From NCBI RefSeq assembly GCF_001280515.1, contig NZ_LBIQ01000030.1, forward strand, positions 1,444,501 through 1,508,500: a DNA stretch of 64,000 nucleotides. The letters run 5' to 3'. This DNA comes from Mangrovimonas sp. ST2L15 (GTDB taxonomy: Bacteria > Bacteroidota > Bacteroidia > Flavobacteriales > Flavobacteriaceae). This document shows, piece by piece, positions 8,765-17,431 of this stretch. Numbering within the stretch: position 1 is the first letter of the stretch; the number at the start of each line of letters is the position of its first letter. Under the pieces are notes generated by a model. That model made no database searches and was not told the origin of the DNA. It saw nothing but the letters and a program-made list of their open reading frames with translations. Both the position numbers and the translations under genes were made by a program.

Positions 8765-9361
8765 TTATTTTCTAATCACTTGAACTTTACCATCATTGCT
8801 TAATTTGATTATTGCTGATGGGTTCGTTCCAGATTTTACATTCGGCAAATTTACCACATAATCTACACCTTTTAAAATCTCCTCATTAATTTCTTTGAAG
8901 GATTTTGGAGTACTTTCACCACTGATATTTGCAGAAGTAGAAACAAGAGGTTTTCTTAACTTTTTTATGAGTTGATGAGCAAAACCTTCGCGTATAACTC
9001 TAATGGCAAGTGTGTCATCTGCAGCTACCAAATTTTCAGCTACTCTTATGGGCCTATCATAAATAATAGTTGTTGGTTTTACGGCATATTTTAAAATGTC
9101 ATAGGCAACTTCAGGAACATCCTCAACATACTGATTTAACATCTTAAAGTCGCTTACAAGACAAATCATAGATTTACTTTCAGAACGGCGCTTAAGTTCA
9201 TAAATTTTATTGATGGCGTCAAAATTGGTAGCGTCGCAGCCAATTCCCCAAACAGTATCTGTTGGATAGAGAAGGGTACCACCTTGTTTAAGGGTTTCCA
9301 GAGAATTTACTAGTTCTTTTTGAAATGCAGTATTCAACTTATTTATATCTTTGAAATTCAT
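8765..9361 (-). CDS. L-threonylcarbamoyladenylate synthase (Sua5/YrdC/TsaC)
   Basis: The enzyme makes threonylcarbamoyl-AMP from threonine, bicarbonate and ATP for the t6A modification at A37 of ANN-decoding tRNAs. The 198 residues form the YrdC domain alone, without the extra Sua5 C-terminal domain. Visible motifs are YPTDTVWGIGCDA (about 32-44), KRRSESKSM (about 57-65) and STSANISG (about 142-149). The ATG lies only 10 bp from the ATG of the divergent glycan gene. A candidate -7 box TAATTTTG at 9370-9363 sits almost against its start. Confidence 0.93.
   Translation of the reverse strand: MNFKDINKLNTAFQKELVNSLETLKQGGTLLYPTDTVWGIGCDATNFDAINKIYELKRRSESKSMICLVSDFKMLNQYVEDVPEVAYDILKYAVKPTTIIYDRPIRVAENLVAADDTLAIRVIREGFAHQLIKKLRKPLVSTSANISGESTPKSFKEINEEILKGVDYVVNLPNVKSGTNPSAIIKLSNDGKVQVIRK
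9321..9354 (+). promoter_or_regulatory. Promoter candidate for the glycan cluster, inside the sua5 coding start
   Basis: TTG at 9321-9323 and a perfect TAnnTTTG box (TATCTTTG, 9347-9354) are 23 bp apart, and the box ends 17 bp before the ATG at 9372. The box is antisense to the Lys-Asp-Ile codons near the N-terminus of the divergent sua5 gene. Confidence 0.55.
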
Positions 9362-9371
9362 GCAAAATTAA

Positions 9372-10256
9372 ATGAATCTAATTTATTATACGTCCAATAA
9401 AGGAAATTTTGGAGACGATTTAAATAAATGGCTTTGGCCAAAGGTGTTTGGGGATCAATTTCTTGATGAAAATAGTGATATTGCCTTTTTGGGTATCGGG
9501 TCTATTTTAATGAGGGATTCAAACTATCTTCATAAGGCATCAGAATTTTCGAAGAAGGTTGTTTTTGGAACTGGTTTGAGATCAATTGATGAGGATTTGG
9601 TTTTTGACGAATCTTGGGATTTGATGTTCTTAAGAGGGCCTTTTAGTTCTTTAAGATTGCAAAGGCAAGCCGATAATTTTATTACAGATGGAGCTTATTT
9701 TATTGCGCTCCTTGAACAATATGAAAAATATATCAATATGCCTAAGCGACATGAGGTGAGTGTTGTTCCTTATTATCAATCTGTGGATAAGGTTGATTGG
9801 AATGCAATCTGTAAGGCTAATTCTTGGAATCTTATTTTACCTACAGGTGATGATGTAGAAGGGTTCATTGAGGAGATTGCTGCAAGTAAGTATGTTATTT
9901 CTGAAGCAATGCATGGTGCGATTATTGCCGATGCACTAAGAGTTCCTTGGAAACGATTTAAATTCTACTCTCATAAAATGGAAGGTGATAAGGTAGCCGA
10001 ATGGAAATGGAATGATTGGATGTTTTCTGTAGGAATTTATGAGAGCCAATATATCGATACTGAAATAAAGAGAGAGAAATTAAAATATAAGTTGGTCCCT
10101 TCCTGGTACCAGGCACGAAATCAAAAGAAAATTTTGGAGAAATTCCAAAATCATCAATTGGTGCCTTTTACGTTATCATCTGATGATCGATTTAAGGAAA
10201 TCGTAAGCCAATTGGAAAGTAAAAAACAGGAATTCATTAAAAAATACCTGTCATAG
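9372..10256 (+). CDS. Polysaccharide pyruvyl transferase family protein
   Basis: Members of this family transfer pyruvyl ketals, or act as related glycan-modifying enzymes, in polysaccharide synthesis. The 294 residues begin with the family-typical GNFGDDLNKW (11-20), continue with FGTGLRS (about 65-71), and have the characteristic SEAMHGAIIADAL (177-189), where His181 sits in the usual place of the S-x-x-H-G motif. No membrane segment is seen, so it is probably cytosolic. It starts the plus-strand run of the surface-glycan cluster and is followed directly by a glycosyltransferase with no gap. The acceptor sugar is unknown. Confidence 0.85.
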   Translation: MNLIYYTSNKGNFGDDLNKWLWPKVFGDQFLDENSDIAFLGIGSILMRDSNYLHKASEFSKKVVFGTGLRSIDEDLVFDESWDLMFLRGPFSSLRLQRQADNFITDGAYFIALLEQYEKYINMPKRHEVSVVPYYQSVDKVDWNAICKANSWNLILPTGDDVEGFIEEIAASKYVISEAMHGAIIADALRVPWKRFKFYSHKMEGDKVAEWKWNDWMFSVGIYESQYIDTEIKREKLKYKLVPSWYQARNQKKILEKFQNHQLVPFTLSSDDRFKEIVSQLESKKQEFIKKYLS

Positions 10257-11402
10257 ATGAATAAGGATACCAAGAAAATTCTTTTTTTTTATCCTGAGAA
10301 CCCACTTCAGCTTCATCAGGGTAATAATGCTCGGGCGCTTGCTTTATTGAAATATTTCAGGGAGAGGGAATTTGAAGTTGATTTTGTAGGTGAACAAAAG
10401 GAAGGAATTTCTTTATCAGAACTGGAAAGTCTGAAAAATCTTGGATTTGTAAACAATTGTTGGCTGTTACCTGATACTAAAAGCGGAGGCCTCAAATACC
10501 TTTTTCAAGTATCACTACCTAAAAAAATGTCTAAAATTCCTAAAGCCTTTGATAGAAGAAAATTAGGACATCAACAAGCATTTAATGAGATCCTTAAAGG
10601 AAACAATTATGATTTTGTTGTTATTTCCTATTCATGCTGGATTCCTTTAATATTAAATAATCCTCATTTAAAAGATTCCCAAATCATAGTAGATACTCAT
10701 GATTTGCTAACCTCACAATTTAAATCTTACAAATCTTTTGAATTAGGTAGTTTTTTTAGCGCTGAGATGCAATTATTGGATGCAATGGATAGGGTTTGGG
10801 CGATTTCAATTGAGGAAAAGTACTTATTTGAACAATTTCTAAGTAGTAAGGTAGATTTAGTACCTCATATTCAGCAAAAAAATGAGTTTCACGTTGAAAA
10901 GAGTATTGATATCCTTTATGTAGCAAGTGATAATGAACATAATCGTATTGGAGCTCGTTGGTTTTTTGATCATGTTTATCCAATGTTGTCAAACGATTTG
11001 AAAATTACGGTAGTAGGTAAAGTTGGAGATTTCATTTCAGATGGTGACCAAATTAAGAAGATTAGATATGTAGAGGATTTGACAGAGGTTTATGCGCAAG
11101 CAAGGGTTGTTATTTGTCCCATGTTTAGTGGAACCGGATTAAAGATTAAGGTCGTTGAAGCCTTGTCTCATGGACTGCCAGTAGTGTGTAACGAGAGGGG
11201 AGTGGATGGTTTAATTAACAAAACAAGGAACGGTTGTTTAGTGACAAATTCTCCAACAAAGTTCTCTGGTTTCATAGATAAACTTCTGAATGATATAGAT
11301 TTTTATAAGGAGCATAGTAGTTTAGCTCATTCTTTTTTTGATGAACAATTCTCCAAAGAGCAGGTTTACTCTAAACTAGATAGTATTTTTGAAATTGAAT
11401 AA
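10257..11402 (+). CDS. Glycosyltransferase, GT4-like (group 1)
   Basis: A two-domain GT-B glycosyltransferase of 381 residues. The nucleotide-sugar site is the C-terminal GTGLKIKVVEALSHGLPVV (292-310), with the acidic Glu of the E-x7-E type motif in VVEAL. The N-terminal half has the beta/alpha start KKILFFYPENP and a DTHDLL loop (146-151). It should add a sugar from a nucleotide donor to a surface glycan at the cytosolic face of the membrane. The start ATG follows the upstream stop with no gap. Confidence 0.88.
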   Translation: MNKDTKKILFFYPENPLQLHQGNNARALALLKYFREREFEVDFVGEQKEGISLSELESLKNLGFVNNCWLLPDTKSGGLKYLFQVSLPKKMSKIPKAFDRRKLGHQQAFNEILKGNNYDFVVISYSCWIPLILNNPHLKDSQIIVDTHDLLTSQFKSYKSFELGSFFSAEMQLLDAMDRVWAISIEEKYLFEQFLSSKVDLVPHIQQKNEFHVEKSIDILYVASDNEHNRIGARWFFDHVYPMLSNDLKITVVGKVGDFISDGDQIKKIRYVEDLTEVYAQARVVICPMFSGTGLKIKVVEALSHGLPVVCNERGVDGLINKTRNGCLVTNSPTKFSGFIDKLLNDIDFYKEHSSLAHSFFDEQFSKEQVYSKLDSIFEIE

Positions 11403-11413
11403 GATTGGGATTA

Positions 11414-12325
11414 ATGAAAAAGATAAAAAAGACATGGTATAAGCTTGTTGATAGGGACAAGTATTTGGAAATTAAACAAGAGATCAGACAGGATAAAGTA
11501 AGGGAAAAATTTTCTCCAAGCTTAATTAATGAGTTAAGCAGAATTAATAATCAGATCGCTACAAAAACATCCCTTAATTTTGTGCATTCCGGTCATATGG
11601 GAGATTTACTATATGCCCTACCTGTCATTAAAGAACTTGCCAAAACAAAAGAGTGCCATTTGTATGTCAAGTTAGATGAACAGTATAATGAGAACTATTA
11701 CAAACACCCTTCTGGTAATACTTTAATTTCTAAAAGGTCATATAATATGTTGGAGCCCCTGTTGAAGGCTCAAACTTATTTAAAGTCGGTAAAACCTTAC
11801 CAAGGGGAGTCCATTGATGTTGATTTAGATTTGTTTAGGGCGTTACCTATCTCAAATCAATTTCATTCTTTTAGATGGTATTTTCATGTAACGGGTATTC
11901 ATGCGGATATGACAGAACCTTATTTGGAAGTAACGCCACATGAACAAGTAAAGAATAAGGTTGTTATTGTAAGAACTTTTAGGGCAAGGAATAGTTTTGT
12001 GGATTATGGATTTTTAAAGAATTATAATGATTTACTTTTTTTGGGGACTAAGGAGGAGTATGAGGAGCTTCATAAGAGTATCCCAAATTTGGAGTTTTAT
12101 GATGTTAAGGATTTCTTGGAAATGGCTCAAATAATAAAAGCTTCAAGGTTTTACATCAGTAATCAAACTATGGCTTATGCCATTGCAGAAGGCTTAAAGG
12201 TGCCAAGATTATTGGAGGCCTTTCCAGATTTTCCCGTTATTTTTCCGACGACAACCAATGGTAGGGATTTCTATTTTCAAGATCAATTTGAAAATTATGT
12301 GAAAGACATGTTTGACCGATATTAA
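11414..12325 (+). CDS. GT9-like (heptosyltransferase-fold) glycosyltransferase-related protein
   Basis: The segment FVHSGHMGDLLYALPVIKEL resembles the N-terminal G-x-x-G-D motif of heptosyltransferases and other GT9 enzymes. A later segment, ASRFYISNQTMAYAIAEGL, sits where GT9 enzymes have their G-N-x-x-x-H-x-A-x-A-x-x donor motif, although the usual His is not obvious. The product is 303 residues from the ATG at 11414. A TTG three codons upstream is possible, but ATG gives the usual MKKIKK beginning and an 11 bp gap. Activity as a transferase is inferred; it could be a diverged, non-catalytic relative. Confidence 0.7.
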   Translation: MKKIKKTWYKLVDRDKYLEIKQEIRQDKVREKFSPSLINELSRINNQIATKTSLNFVHSGHMGDLLYALPVIKELAKTKECHLYVKLDEQYNENYYKHPSGNTLISKRSYNMLEPLLKAQTYLKSVKPYQGESIDVDLDLFRALPISNQFHSFRWYFHVTGIHADMTEPYLEVTPHEQVKNKVVIVRTFRARNSFVDYGFLKNYNDLLFLGTKEEYEELHKSIPNLEFYDVKDFLEMAQIIKASRFYISNQTMAYAIAEGLKVPRLLEAFPDFPVIFPTTTNGRDFYFQDQFENYVKDMFDRY

Positions 12326-13278
12326 AGACTAAAGATATTTGTCACCCATGATTTTAAAGTGTATTCTTGATATATTTCTTCTGGTAAACTTTCATAATCA
12401 GTCGATATAAATGCTTTTGAGGGTACTTTTGAATCTTCCAAAACAAAAATGTTTTCTGGTTTATAAAAGTTATATGCCTTAACAGATTTGTTGTTAGTAA
12501 TGATTTTCTTTCTTAAACCCATAGCTTCAAAAAACCTAAAACTTAAGCCTGTTTGATTTTTTCTGATCAAATCAATAATGCAATGGCATTGTTCATAAAA
12601 TGCTAGCATCTCATTTTGTGAAAGTGGTTGAAATTGGAAATCAATAAGATCACCGTAAGATTCAATGAGTTTTGAAAGTTTTCTTTCTTTTCCAACCACA
12701 ATGCATCTATGCTTAATATTGTATGGTTTTAAGTTTTTCAATAGAGAAATTAATTCATCAAAGCGGTCGTCATAAGAACCGACAAAACCTATATCGTAAA
12801 CCTCTTTAGTTTCAATAGTTTTATCAATGTAATTATAGTTTGAAGTTGGAAGGAAACCGTATTTCGCTATATCCTCTAGGTCAAAGGAATAAATTTTATC
12901 AAAAACCCCGTTCAATAAATGGTCAACGGAATATCTGGACATACTATCATAAAGGTAGGCCATATAGTTTTTTGTGAATTCTTTGATCTTGAGATGGTAT
13001 TTCAACTCAATAATCTCGGGGTTGATCACCAATATCTGATCTTGTTGACCAAGTTCCTTTAATCTTTGGATAATATACTCCTGTCTTCTTATTTTTTTCA
13101 GGTTCTTTTTGGCGAAAGTTTTACTTAATGCATTCGTTATTTTGTCTTTAAGGCTTTGGTGCTGGTAGTCTCCAATTTTGATATGATGTGCTACATGCCC
13201 AAGGTTATTTAGGCAATTGACGATGTGATAATCATAATTCCAATGATCAAAACTTATGATGCAAATTTTTTGAGGCAT
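12322..13278 (-). CDS. CgeB/GT1-like glycosyltransferase
   Basis: The 318-residue protein starts with a Rossmann-like strand (KICIISFDHWNYDYH) and has a central YLYDSMSRY segment, then VFDKIYSFDLEDI and YDIGFVGSYDDRFDELI. These recall CgeB-type glycosyltransferases, in which the first domain reads the acceptor. The C-terminal part, FYEQCHCIIDL and GLSFRFFEAMGLRKKIIT, fits the donor-binding half of a GT-B fold. It converges on the preceding gene with a 4 bp overlap of stops. The sugar and linkage are unknown. Confidence 0.7.
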   Translation of the reverse strand: MPQKICIISFDHWNYDYHIVNCLNNLGHVAHHIKIGDYQHQSLKDKITNALSKTFAKKNLKKIRRQEYIIQRLKELGQQDQILVINPEIIELKYHLKIKEFTKNYMAYLYDSMSRYSVDHLLNGVFDKIYSFDLEDIAKYGFLPTSNYNYIDKTIETKEVYDIGFVGSYDDRFDELISLLKNLKPYNIKHRCIVVGKERKLSKLIESYGDLIDFQFQPLSQNEMLAFYEQCHCIIDLIRKNQTGLSFRFFEAMGLRKKIITNNKSVKAYNFYKPENIFVLEDSKVPSKAFISTDYESLPEEIYQEYTLKSWVTNIFSL

Positions 13279-13318
13279 TTATCAGGAATTTGAGTTAAAA
13301 ATAAAGGAAATTAATTTA

Positions 13319-13352
13319 TTGATGACCTAGCCTAATGTTTTTTATATTTTTG
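13319..13352 (+). promoter_or_regulatory. Candidate promoter
   Basis: TTG at 13319-13321, a 23 bp spacer, and a perfect -7 box TATTTTTG at 13345-13352, 19 bp before the ATG at 13372. It explains why the longer reading of that gene from a TTG at 13354 is unlikely. Confidence 0.5.
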
Positions 13353-13371
13353 TTTGAAACATTCAAGTTCT

Positions 13372-14277
13372 ATGAAAAAGATCCAAGTGGGATTTCTATT
13401 GTCCTATGATTATGAGAAACTCAAAAAATCTATTCCAGCGGTGTATGATGAAGCAGATTCTATTTTCTTGGCTTTGGATCAAGAAATGCGAACATGGTCT
13501 GGAAAATCATTTACTATAGAGGATTCTTTTTTTAAGTGGCTTGAAGCATTCGATCAAAAGGGGAAAATTCAAGTTTACAAGGATAATTTTTATGTGGCTG
13601 AACTATCTCCACTTCAAAACGATACAAGAGAAAGGTATATGCTATCCATGAAAATGGGCATTGGAAATTGGTTGGTGCAAATTGATGCAGATGAGGTCTT
13701 TACAGATTTTAAAACATTTGTTGCCAAATTAAGAACATTAAATCATTATTTAGATCGACCAGAAACCCATCCCATTCAACTAGGGGGATGGCATTTAAAT
13801 CTTTATAAGAATCTGGAAACGGGGGTTCTATATGTGGAAAATCCTACTAAGATGGTAATAGCTACCAATTACCCCAATTACAAAGTAGCGAGAAAGACTA
13901 AGGAACGTATTATTTACACAGATGCGTTGTTAATACATGAATGTTTAGCAAGAACAGAAAAAGACCTTGCTTTTAAATTGGAAAATTGGGGTCACAGTCA
14001 TCAAATCAATGAGGAATTCTTTGATAAATGGAAAAAGGCTAACGACACAAACTATGAGCAGTTTTCTGATTTGTTTTATTTAAGTAACAAAGACCTTTGG
14101 AAATCCTTAGGGTATTTCAAATCAAAGGACTTAATTGATGTTAAAAGGGAAGTTGAAAATGCACCTCATTTAAAGCCTTCTAAATTCTTTTTAGCTAAAA
14201 AGAATTTTGGTCAATGGTTTAAACATTTAAAGATTTTCAAATTGGGTAAGAAGCCTGAATTCGAATCCTATTTCTAA
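13372..14277 (+). CDS. GT2-like glycosyltransferase of the LOS cluster
   Basis: A 301-residue protein with a GT-A-like core: the start MKKIQVGFLLSYDYE, then YDEADSIFLALD and the DxD-type metal motif LVQIDADEVF (about 105-114). A region GGWHLNLYKN follows in the place of the acceptor side. It resembles cytosolic glycosyltransferases that extend lipopolysaccharide cores. The ATG at 13372 was chosen because the upstream TTG at 13354 overlaps the likely transcription start. The stop overlaps the next ATG (ATGA at 14277), so it is coupled to another GT2. Confidence 0.7.
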   Translation: MKKIQVGFLLSYDYEKLKKSIPAVYDEADSIFLALDQEMRTWSGKSFTIEDSFFKWLEAFDQKGKIQVYKDNFYVAELSPLQNDTRERYMLSMKMGIGNWLVQIDADEVFTDFKTFVAKLRTLNHYLDRPETHPIQLGGWHLNLYKNLETGVLYVENPTKMVIATNYPNYKVARKTKERIIYTDALLIHECLARTEKDLAFKLENWGHSHQINEEFFDKWKKANDTNYEQFSDLFYLSNKDLWKSLGYFKSKDLIDVKREVENAPHLKPSKFFLAKKNFGQWFKHLKIFKLGKKPEFESYF

Positions 14278-15062
14278 TGACAAGTACATTAATCATAAGT
14301 ACCTATAATTGGCCTCAAGCTTTGGAATTGGTTTTGAAAAGTATTCAAAATCAATCGAAGATGCCAAGTGAAATTATTGTTGCTGAAGATGGGGAGGATG
14401 AGGAAACTAAATCATTATTGACCACTTATTCGGAAAAGTTTGAGATTCCTTTAATTCATGTTAGACATGAGGATAAAGGTTTTAGAAAGGCGGTCATTCT
14501 AAACAAGGCAATTGCTGAAGCTAGTGGTGACTATATTATTCAAGCGGATGGAGATTGTATTCTACATAGGCATTTTGTGAATGACCATTTGAGTTTTGCT
14601 TCAAACAATATGTATTTATATGGTAGCCGGGTAAATATTCAAAAAAAATATTTAGAAACCTTGTTTGAAAATAAACAGGTAAAGTTTTCTCCATTTTCTA
14701 AGGGAATAAAGAAAAGAACGAGAGCTCTATACCTACCTCTATTAAGCTCATTATATAAAGAGCATTCTGAATTTTCAAACAAATATAGAGGATGTAATAC
14801 ATCTTACTTTAGAGAAGATGCCATAAGGGTAAATGGTTATAATGAGTCCATTCAAGGATGGGGTAGAGAAGATTCAGAATTTGCAATTCGCTTACTTAAT
14901 TCTGGTGTCAATGGAAGGCGATTGAGGTATAGGGGTATTGTATTTCATATATTTCACCCAGAAAAATCAAGAGATCAATTAGATCGAAATGATAAAATTG
15001 AAAAGGAGACCATTAAAAACAATATCACTTGGTGTAAATTGGGAATAGACCAATATTTATAA
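14277..15062 (+). CDS. Glycosyltransferase family 2
   Basis: The GT2 fold is plain: STLIISTYNWPQALE at the N-terminus, VAEDGEDEET (first Asp pair), GDYIIQADGDCI with the DGD metal motif near residue 90, and a C-terminal GWGREDSEFAIRL that matches the acceptor/catalytic WGREDxE motif. It has 261 residues and no membrane segment. It is clearly related to the two tandem GT2 genes further along the cluster (same STYN, DGDC and GFRK/GFQK motifs). It converges with the next gene with only 3 bp between stops. Confidence 0.88.
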   Translation: MTSTLIISTYNWPQALELVLKSIQNQSKMPSEIIVAEDGEDEETKSLLTTYSEKFEIPLIHVRHEDKGFRKAVILNKAIAEASGDYIIQADGDCILHRHFVNDHLSFASNNMYLYGSRVNIQKKYLETLFENKQVKFSPFSKGIKKRTRALYLPLLSSLYKEHSEFSNKYRGCNTSYFREDAIRVNGYNESIQGWGREDSEFAIRLLNSGVNGRRLRYRGIVFHIFHPEKSRDQLDRNDKIEKETIKNNITWCKLGIDQYL

Positions 15063-15065
15063 TCT

Positions 15066-15812
15066 TTAATTCAGGTGCCTGTACATTAACCATAGTTTAA
15101 TGTATCTTTTAAAAACGGCAAAAGCATTAACATAACAGAGAATAAACCCTTCTTTACCATCCAAAAAACCTAATCTGAAAACAAAATTTTGAACAAATTT
15201 GTACCACGGTTTAAATAGAAAGTGGTACAAATTGGGCCTGACATTCTTTTGATATAAATCTTTAGCTTGTAGGTCACTGTATTGGGTTAACTTGCTGTTG
15301 TAATGGTCAAACCCTTGATAGCCATAATGCTCCAAAGGTTGGTTTAAAGCGCCTGTGGAGCTCTCACATACTAAAGTTTCATGAACCAAGTTGGAATTGT
15401 AATGACAATAATTTTTGTTAAACAGGCGAGCAACCTTATCGGTTTGAAAACCAGAATGTTTAATACGTTTTCCCATAAAGTGAAAGTTCCTTTTCACCTC
15501 ATACGCTTGGAATTTAGGTTCGTTTTTAACCGTAGAAATTATTTCATCAGCTAAACCTGAGTTGATTAATTCATCCAAATCAAAAAAGGTAACCCAGTCA
15601 TGTTTGGCCAATGAAAGCGCAAAGTTTTTTTGATCTGAAAAATTTTCAAACGTTCTTTGAATCACTTTGGCTCCCAAGGATTCTGCTAGTGAAACCGTAT
15701 TGTCTGTACTATGGGAATCTACAATAATTATTTCGTCGGCAAATGATAAGCTTTTAATGTATCGCTCAATATTCTGGCTTTCGTTGTAAGTGATGGCAAC
15801 CGCGCTTATCAT
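15066..15812 (-). CDS. WaaE/KdtX-like GT2 glycosyltransferase
   Basis: The 248 residues show the GT2 start (ISAVAITYNESQNIERYI), EIIIVDSHSTD, an aspartate pair in VTFFDLDELI where WaaE-type enzymes have DADE, and VHETL, the family's HE motif. The C-terminal segment PWYKFVQNFVFRLGFLDG is a recognisable feature of LPS-core GT2 enzymes related to WaaE and of Bacteroidota homologues. It probably acts on the lipid-linked core at the inner membrane. It is a paralogue of the gene ending at 16614, which has the same arrangement (FYRFFSSYILRGGFLDG). Confidence 0.88.
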   Translation of the reverse strand: MISAVAITYNESQNIERYIKSLSFADEIIIVDSHSTDNTVSLAESLGAKVIQRTFENFSDQKNFALSLAKHDWVTFFDLDELINSGLADEIISTVKNEPKFQAYEVKRNFHFMGKRIKHSGFQTDKVARLFNKNYCHYNSNLVHETLVCESSTGALNQPLEHYGYQGFDHYNSKLTQYSDLQAKDLYQKNVRPNLYHFLFKPWYKFVQNFVFRLGFLDGKEGFILCYVNAFAVFKRYIKLWLMYRHLN

Positions 15813-15893
15813 GTTGGTTTCTGGAATGGGCTTATTATCTTTGTGTCAAAAGTAAGAAATAAGCTTAAATTTATTTGAATTAAAACCTAAACC

Positions 15894-16613
15894 ATGGCAA
15901 AATTACCTGTTTTGATGTATCATAATGTAGTAGATAGCACTAATGAAAGTGAGGGATTGACGGTTAGTGTTTCAAAACTAGAGGAGCAATTTGCTTATTT
16001 GAAAAGTCATGGGTACACTTCCGTGCATTTTAAAGATTTGTCCGTTTTTAAATCTGAGGCTGATTTTCCTGAAAAAGCAGTCATTATTACATTTGATGAT
16101 GTCTATGAAAATCAATTAATTCATGCTTATCCCTTATTGGAGAAATATGGACTAAAGGCCTGTTTTTATATTCCCTTTGCTTATGTTGGTGGCTTGGATA
16201 ATTGGAATACAGGTAAGGAAAAAATCATGACGATTGACCAATTAAAATCCTTAAATGAAGAAATAGTTGAGTTGGGGCTTCATAGTTTTAATCATGGGAA
16301 ATATGATCAAATGAGTGTAGAAGCAATTCAAGAGGATTTTGATCTCTGTAGGGAATTTATTCAGAATAATAGCTTAGTTGTTCATAATACTTTGGCCTAT
16401 CCGTATGGGAAATATCCTAAAAAAGGAGAAGAGCAAACAACTTTTTTTAGGCTCCTTCATGAAAACAAAATAGGATATGGATTAAGAATCGGAAATCGCG
16501 TCAATCAATATCCGTTTAAAAATTTGTATGAGATACAGCGTATTGACGTGAAGGGAGAGTATGATTTGAAAACTTTTATTAAACGGCTTAAAAAAGGAAA
16601 AAGTTGGTTTTAG
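15894..16613 (+). CDS. Polysaccharide deacetylase family protein (NodB fold)
   Basis: A 239-residue NodB-type deacetylase. It has MYHNVV (8-13), the metal and catalytic motif TFDD (66-69) and the zinc-binding HSFNH (130-134), followed by LAYPYGKY. No signal peptide is visible, so it may act on a cytosolic or membrane-facing glycan intermediate rather than on exported polymer. It lies between two paralogous WaaE-like genes on the opposite strand. The stop abuts the stop of the next gene with no gap. The substrate is probably an N-acetylated sugar of the surface glycan, which is inference from context. Confidence 0.88.
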   Translation: MAKLPVLMYHNVVDSTNESEGLTVSVSKLEEQFAYLKSHGYTSVHFKDLSVFKSEADFPEKAVIITFDDVYENQLIHAYPLLEKYGLKACFYIPFAYVGGLDNWNTGKEKIMTIDQLKSLNEEIVELGLHSFNHGKYDQMSVEAIQEDFDLCREFIQNNSLVVHNTLAYPYGKYPKKGEEQTTFFRLLHENKIGYGLRIGNRVNQYPFKNLYEIQRIDVKGEYDLKTFIKRLKKGKSWF

Positions 16614-17351
16614 TTAACTCATGTTTTTCTTCAGTAACATCAATTTGGCATATCTGGAAAAAACACCATAAGCATTGATGCTCGCAATGGCTAATCCTGG
16701 AATGCCATCCAAGAATCCACCCCTTAAAATATAACTACTGAAAAAGCGGTAAAACGGTTTAAAAGCTAAATGAAAATAAGTAACCTTTTTATTTTTCTTC
16801 AATAATTGTTCAGCCTGAAACCACGCATAGCTATCTTTTTTACCGATATAATGTGCTAAGCCTTTATAGGTGAAATGTAGTACTGGAGTTTTAAGTTTTC
16901 CGATGCTGCCATCTACAATCAATTTTTCATGCACCAATCCCTCAAAATGACATTTTTCTCTTAAAACCAGACGTGTTACATCATTGTCGTGATGATATAA
17001 AAACCGATTCATAAAAAAATGGGGGAAATTAAGTTTGTAGGCAGTATGTGTACCTTTTTCCATCGCATCATAAATTTCCTTTTTTAAAGGAAAGGTGATC
17101 CTTTCATCAGCATCAACAAACAAAATCCAATCCCCAGTAGCATAGGATAAAGCATGGTTTTTTTGATTGGAAAAGTTGTCAAATTTTCTAGGTAAAACTC
17201 GGGCTCCAAAGGATTTGGCTATTTGCACTGTTTTGTCGGTACTCATGGAGTCTACGACTAATATCTCATCAGCAAATTGGACCGAATGCAACGCATCAGC
17301 AATATAGTGTTCCTCATTAAAGGTAGGAATGATGACCGATAAGGTAGGCAT
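16614..17351 (-). CDS. WaaE/KdtX-like GT2 glycosyltransferase (paralogue)
   Basis: GT2 motifs in order: LSVIIPTFNEEHYI, EILVVDSMSTDKT, the DxD-type WILFVDADERI (about residues 77-87), and VHEKLIV with the HE motif. The C-terminal FYRFFSSYILRGGFLDG and the GIASINAYGVFSRYAKL-like end resemble the paralogue at 15066-15812, which ends in an equivalent NAFAVFKRYIKL segment. The metal motif is the canonical DADE here, unlike DLDE in the paralogue. It is divergent from the next tandem GT2 pair. Confidence 0.88.
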   Translation of the reverse strand: MPTLSVIIPTFNEEHYIADALHSVQFADEILVVDSMSTDKTVQIAKSFGARVLPRKFDNFSNQKNHALSYATGDWILFVDADERITFPLKKEIYDAMEKGTHTAYKLNFPHFFMNRFLYHHDNDVTRLVLREKCHFEGLVHEKLIVDGSIGKLKTPVLHFTYKGLAHYIGKKDSYAWFQAEQLLKKNKKVTYFHLAFKPFYRFFSSYILRGGFLDGIPGLAIASINAYGVFSRYAKLMLLKKNMS

Positions 17352-17385
17352 AGGCTGTTTTAAGGCAAAGTTATTAAAATAACTT

Positions 17386-17393
17386 TATCTTTG
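17386..17393 (+). promoter_or_regulatory. -7 box of the tandem GT2 pair
   Basis: A perfect TAnnTTTG box (TATCTTTG), 38 bp before the ATG at 17432. No clear TTG is seen at the usual -33 distance. The box overlaps a possible GTG start at 17393, which argues against that start. Confidence 0.45.
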
Positions 17394-17431
17394 TGGTATC
17401 AAATAAATGGCCTTTTAACAGCAGTATTTTC

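Noticed and set aside
13354-13371. Longer start (TTG) for the glycosyltransferase gene
   Set aside because: The TTG lies just after a perfect TATTTTTG box and the added residues are not family-like; the ATG at 13372 is better.
17393-17431. GTG start for the first tandem GT2 gene
   Set aside because: It overlaps the TATCTTTG box and the paralogue starts at the later ATG.
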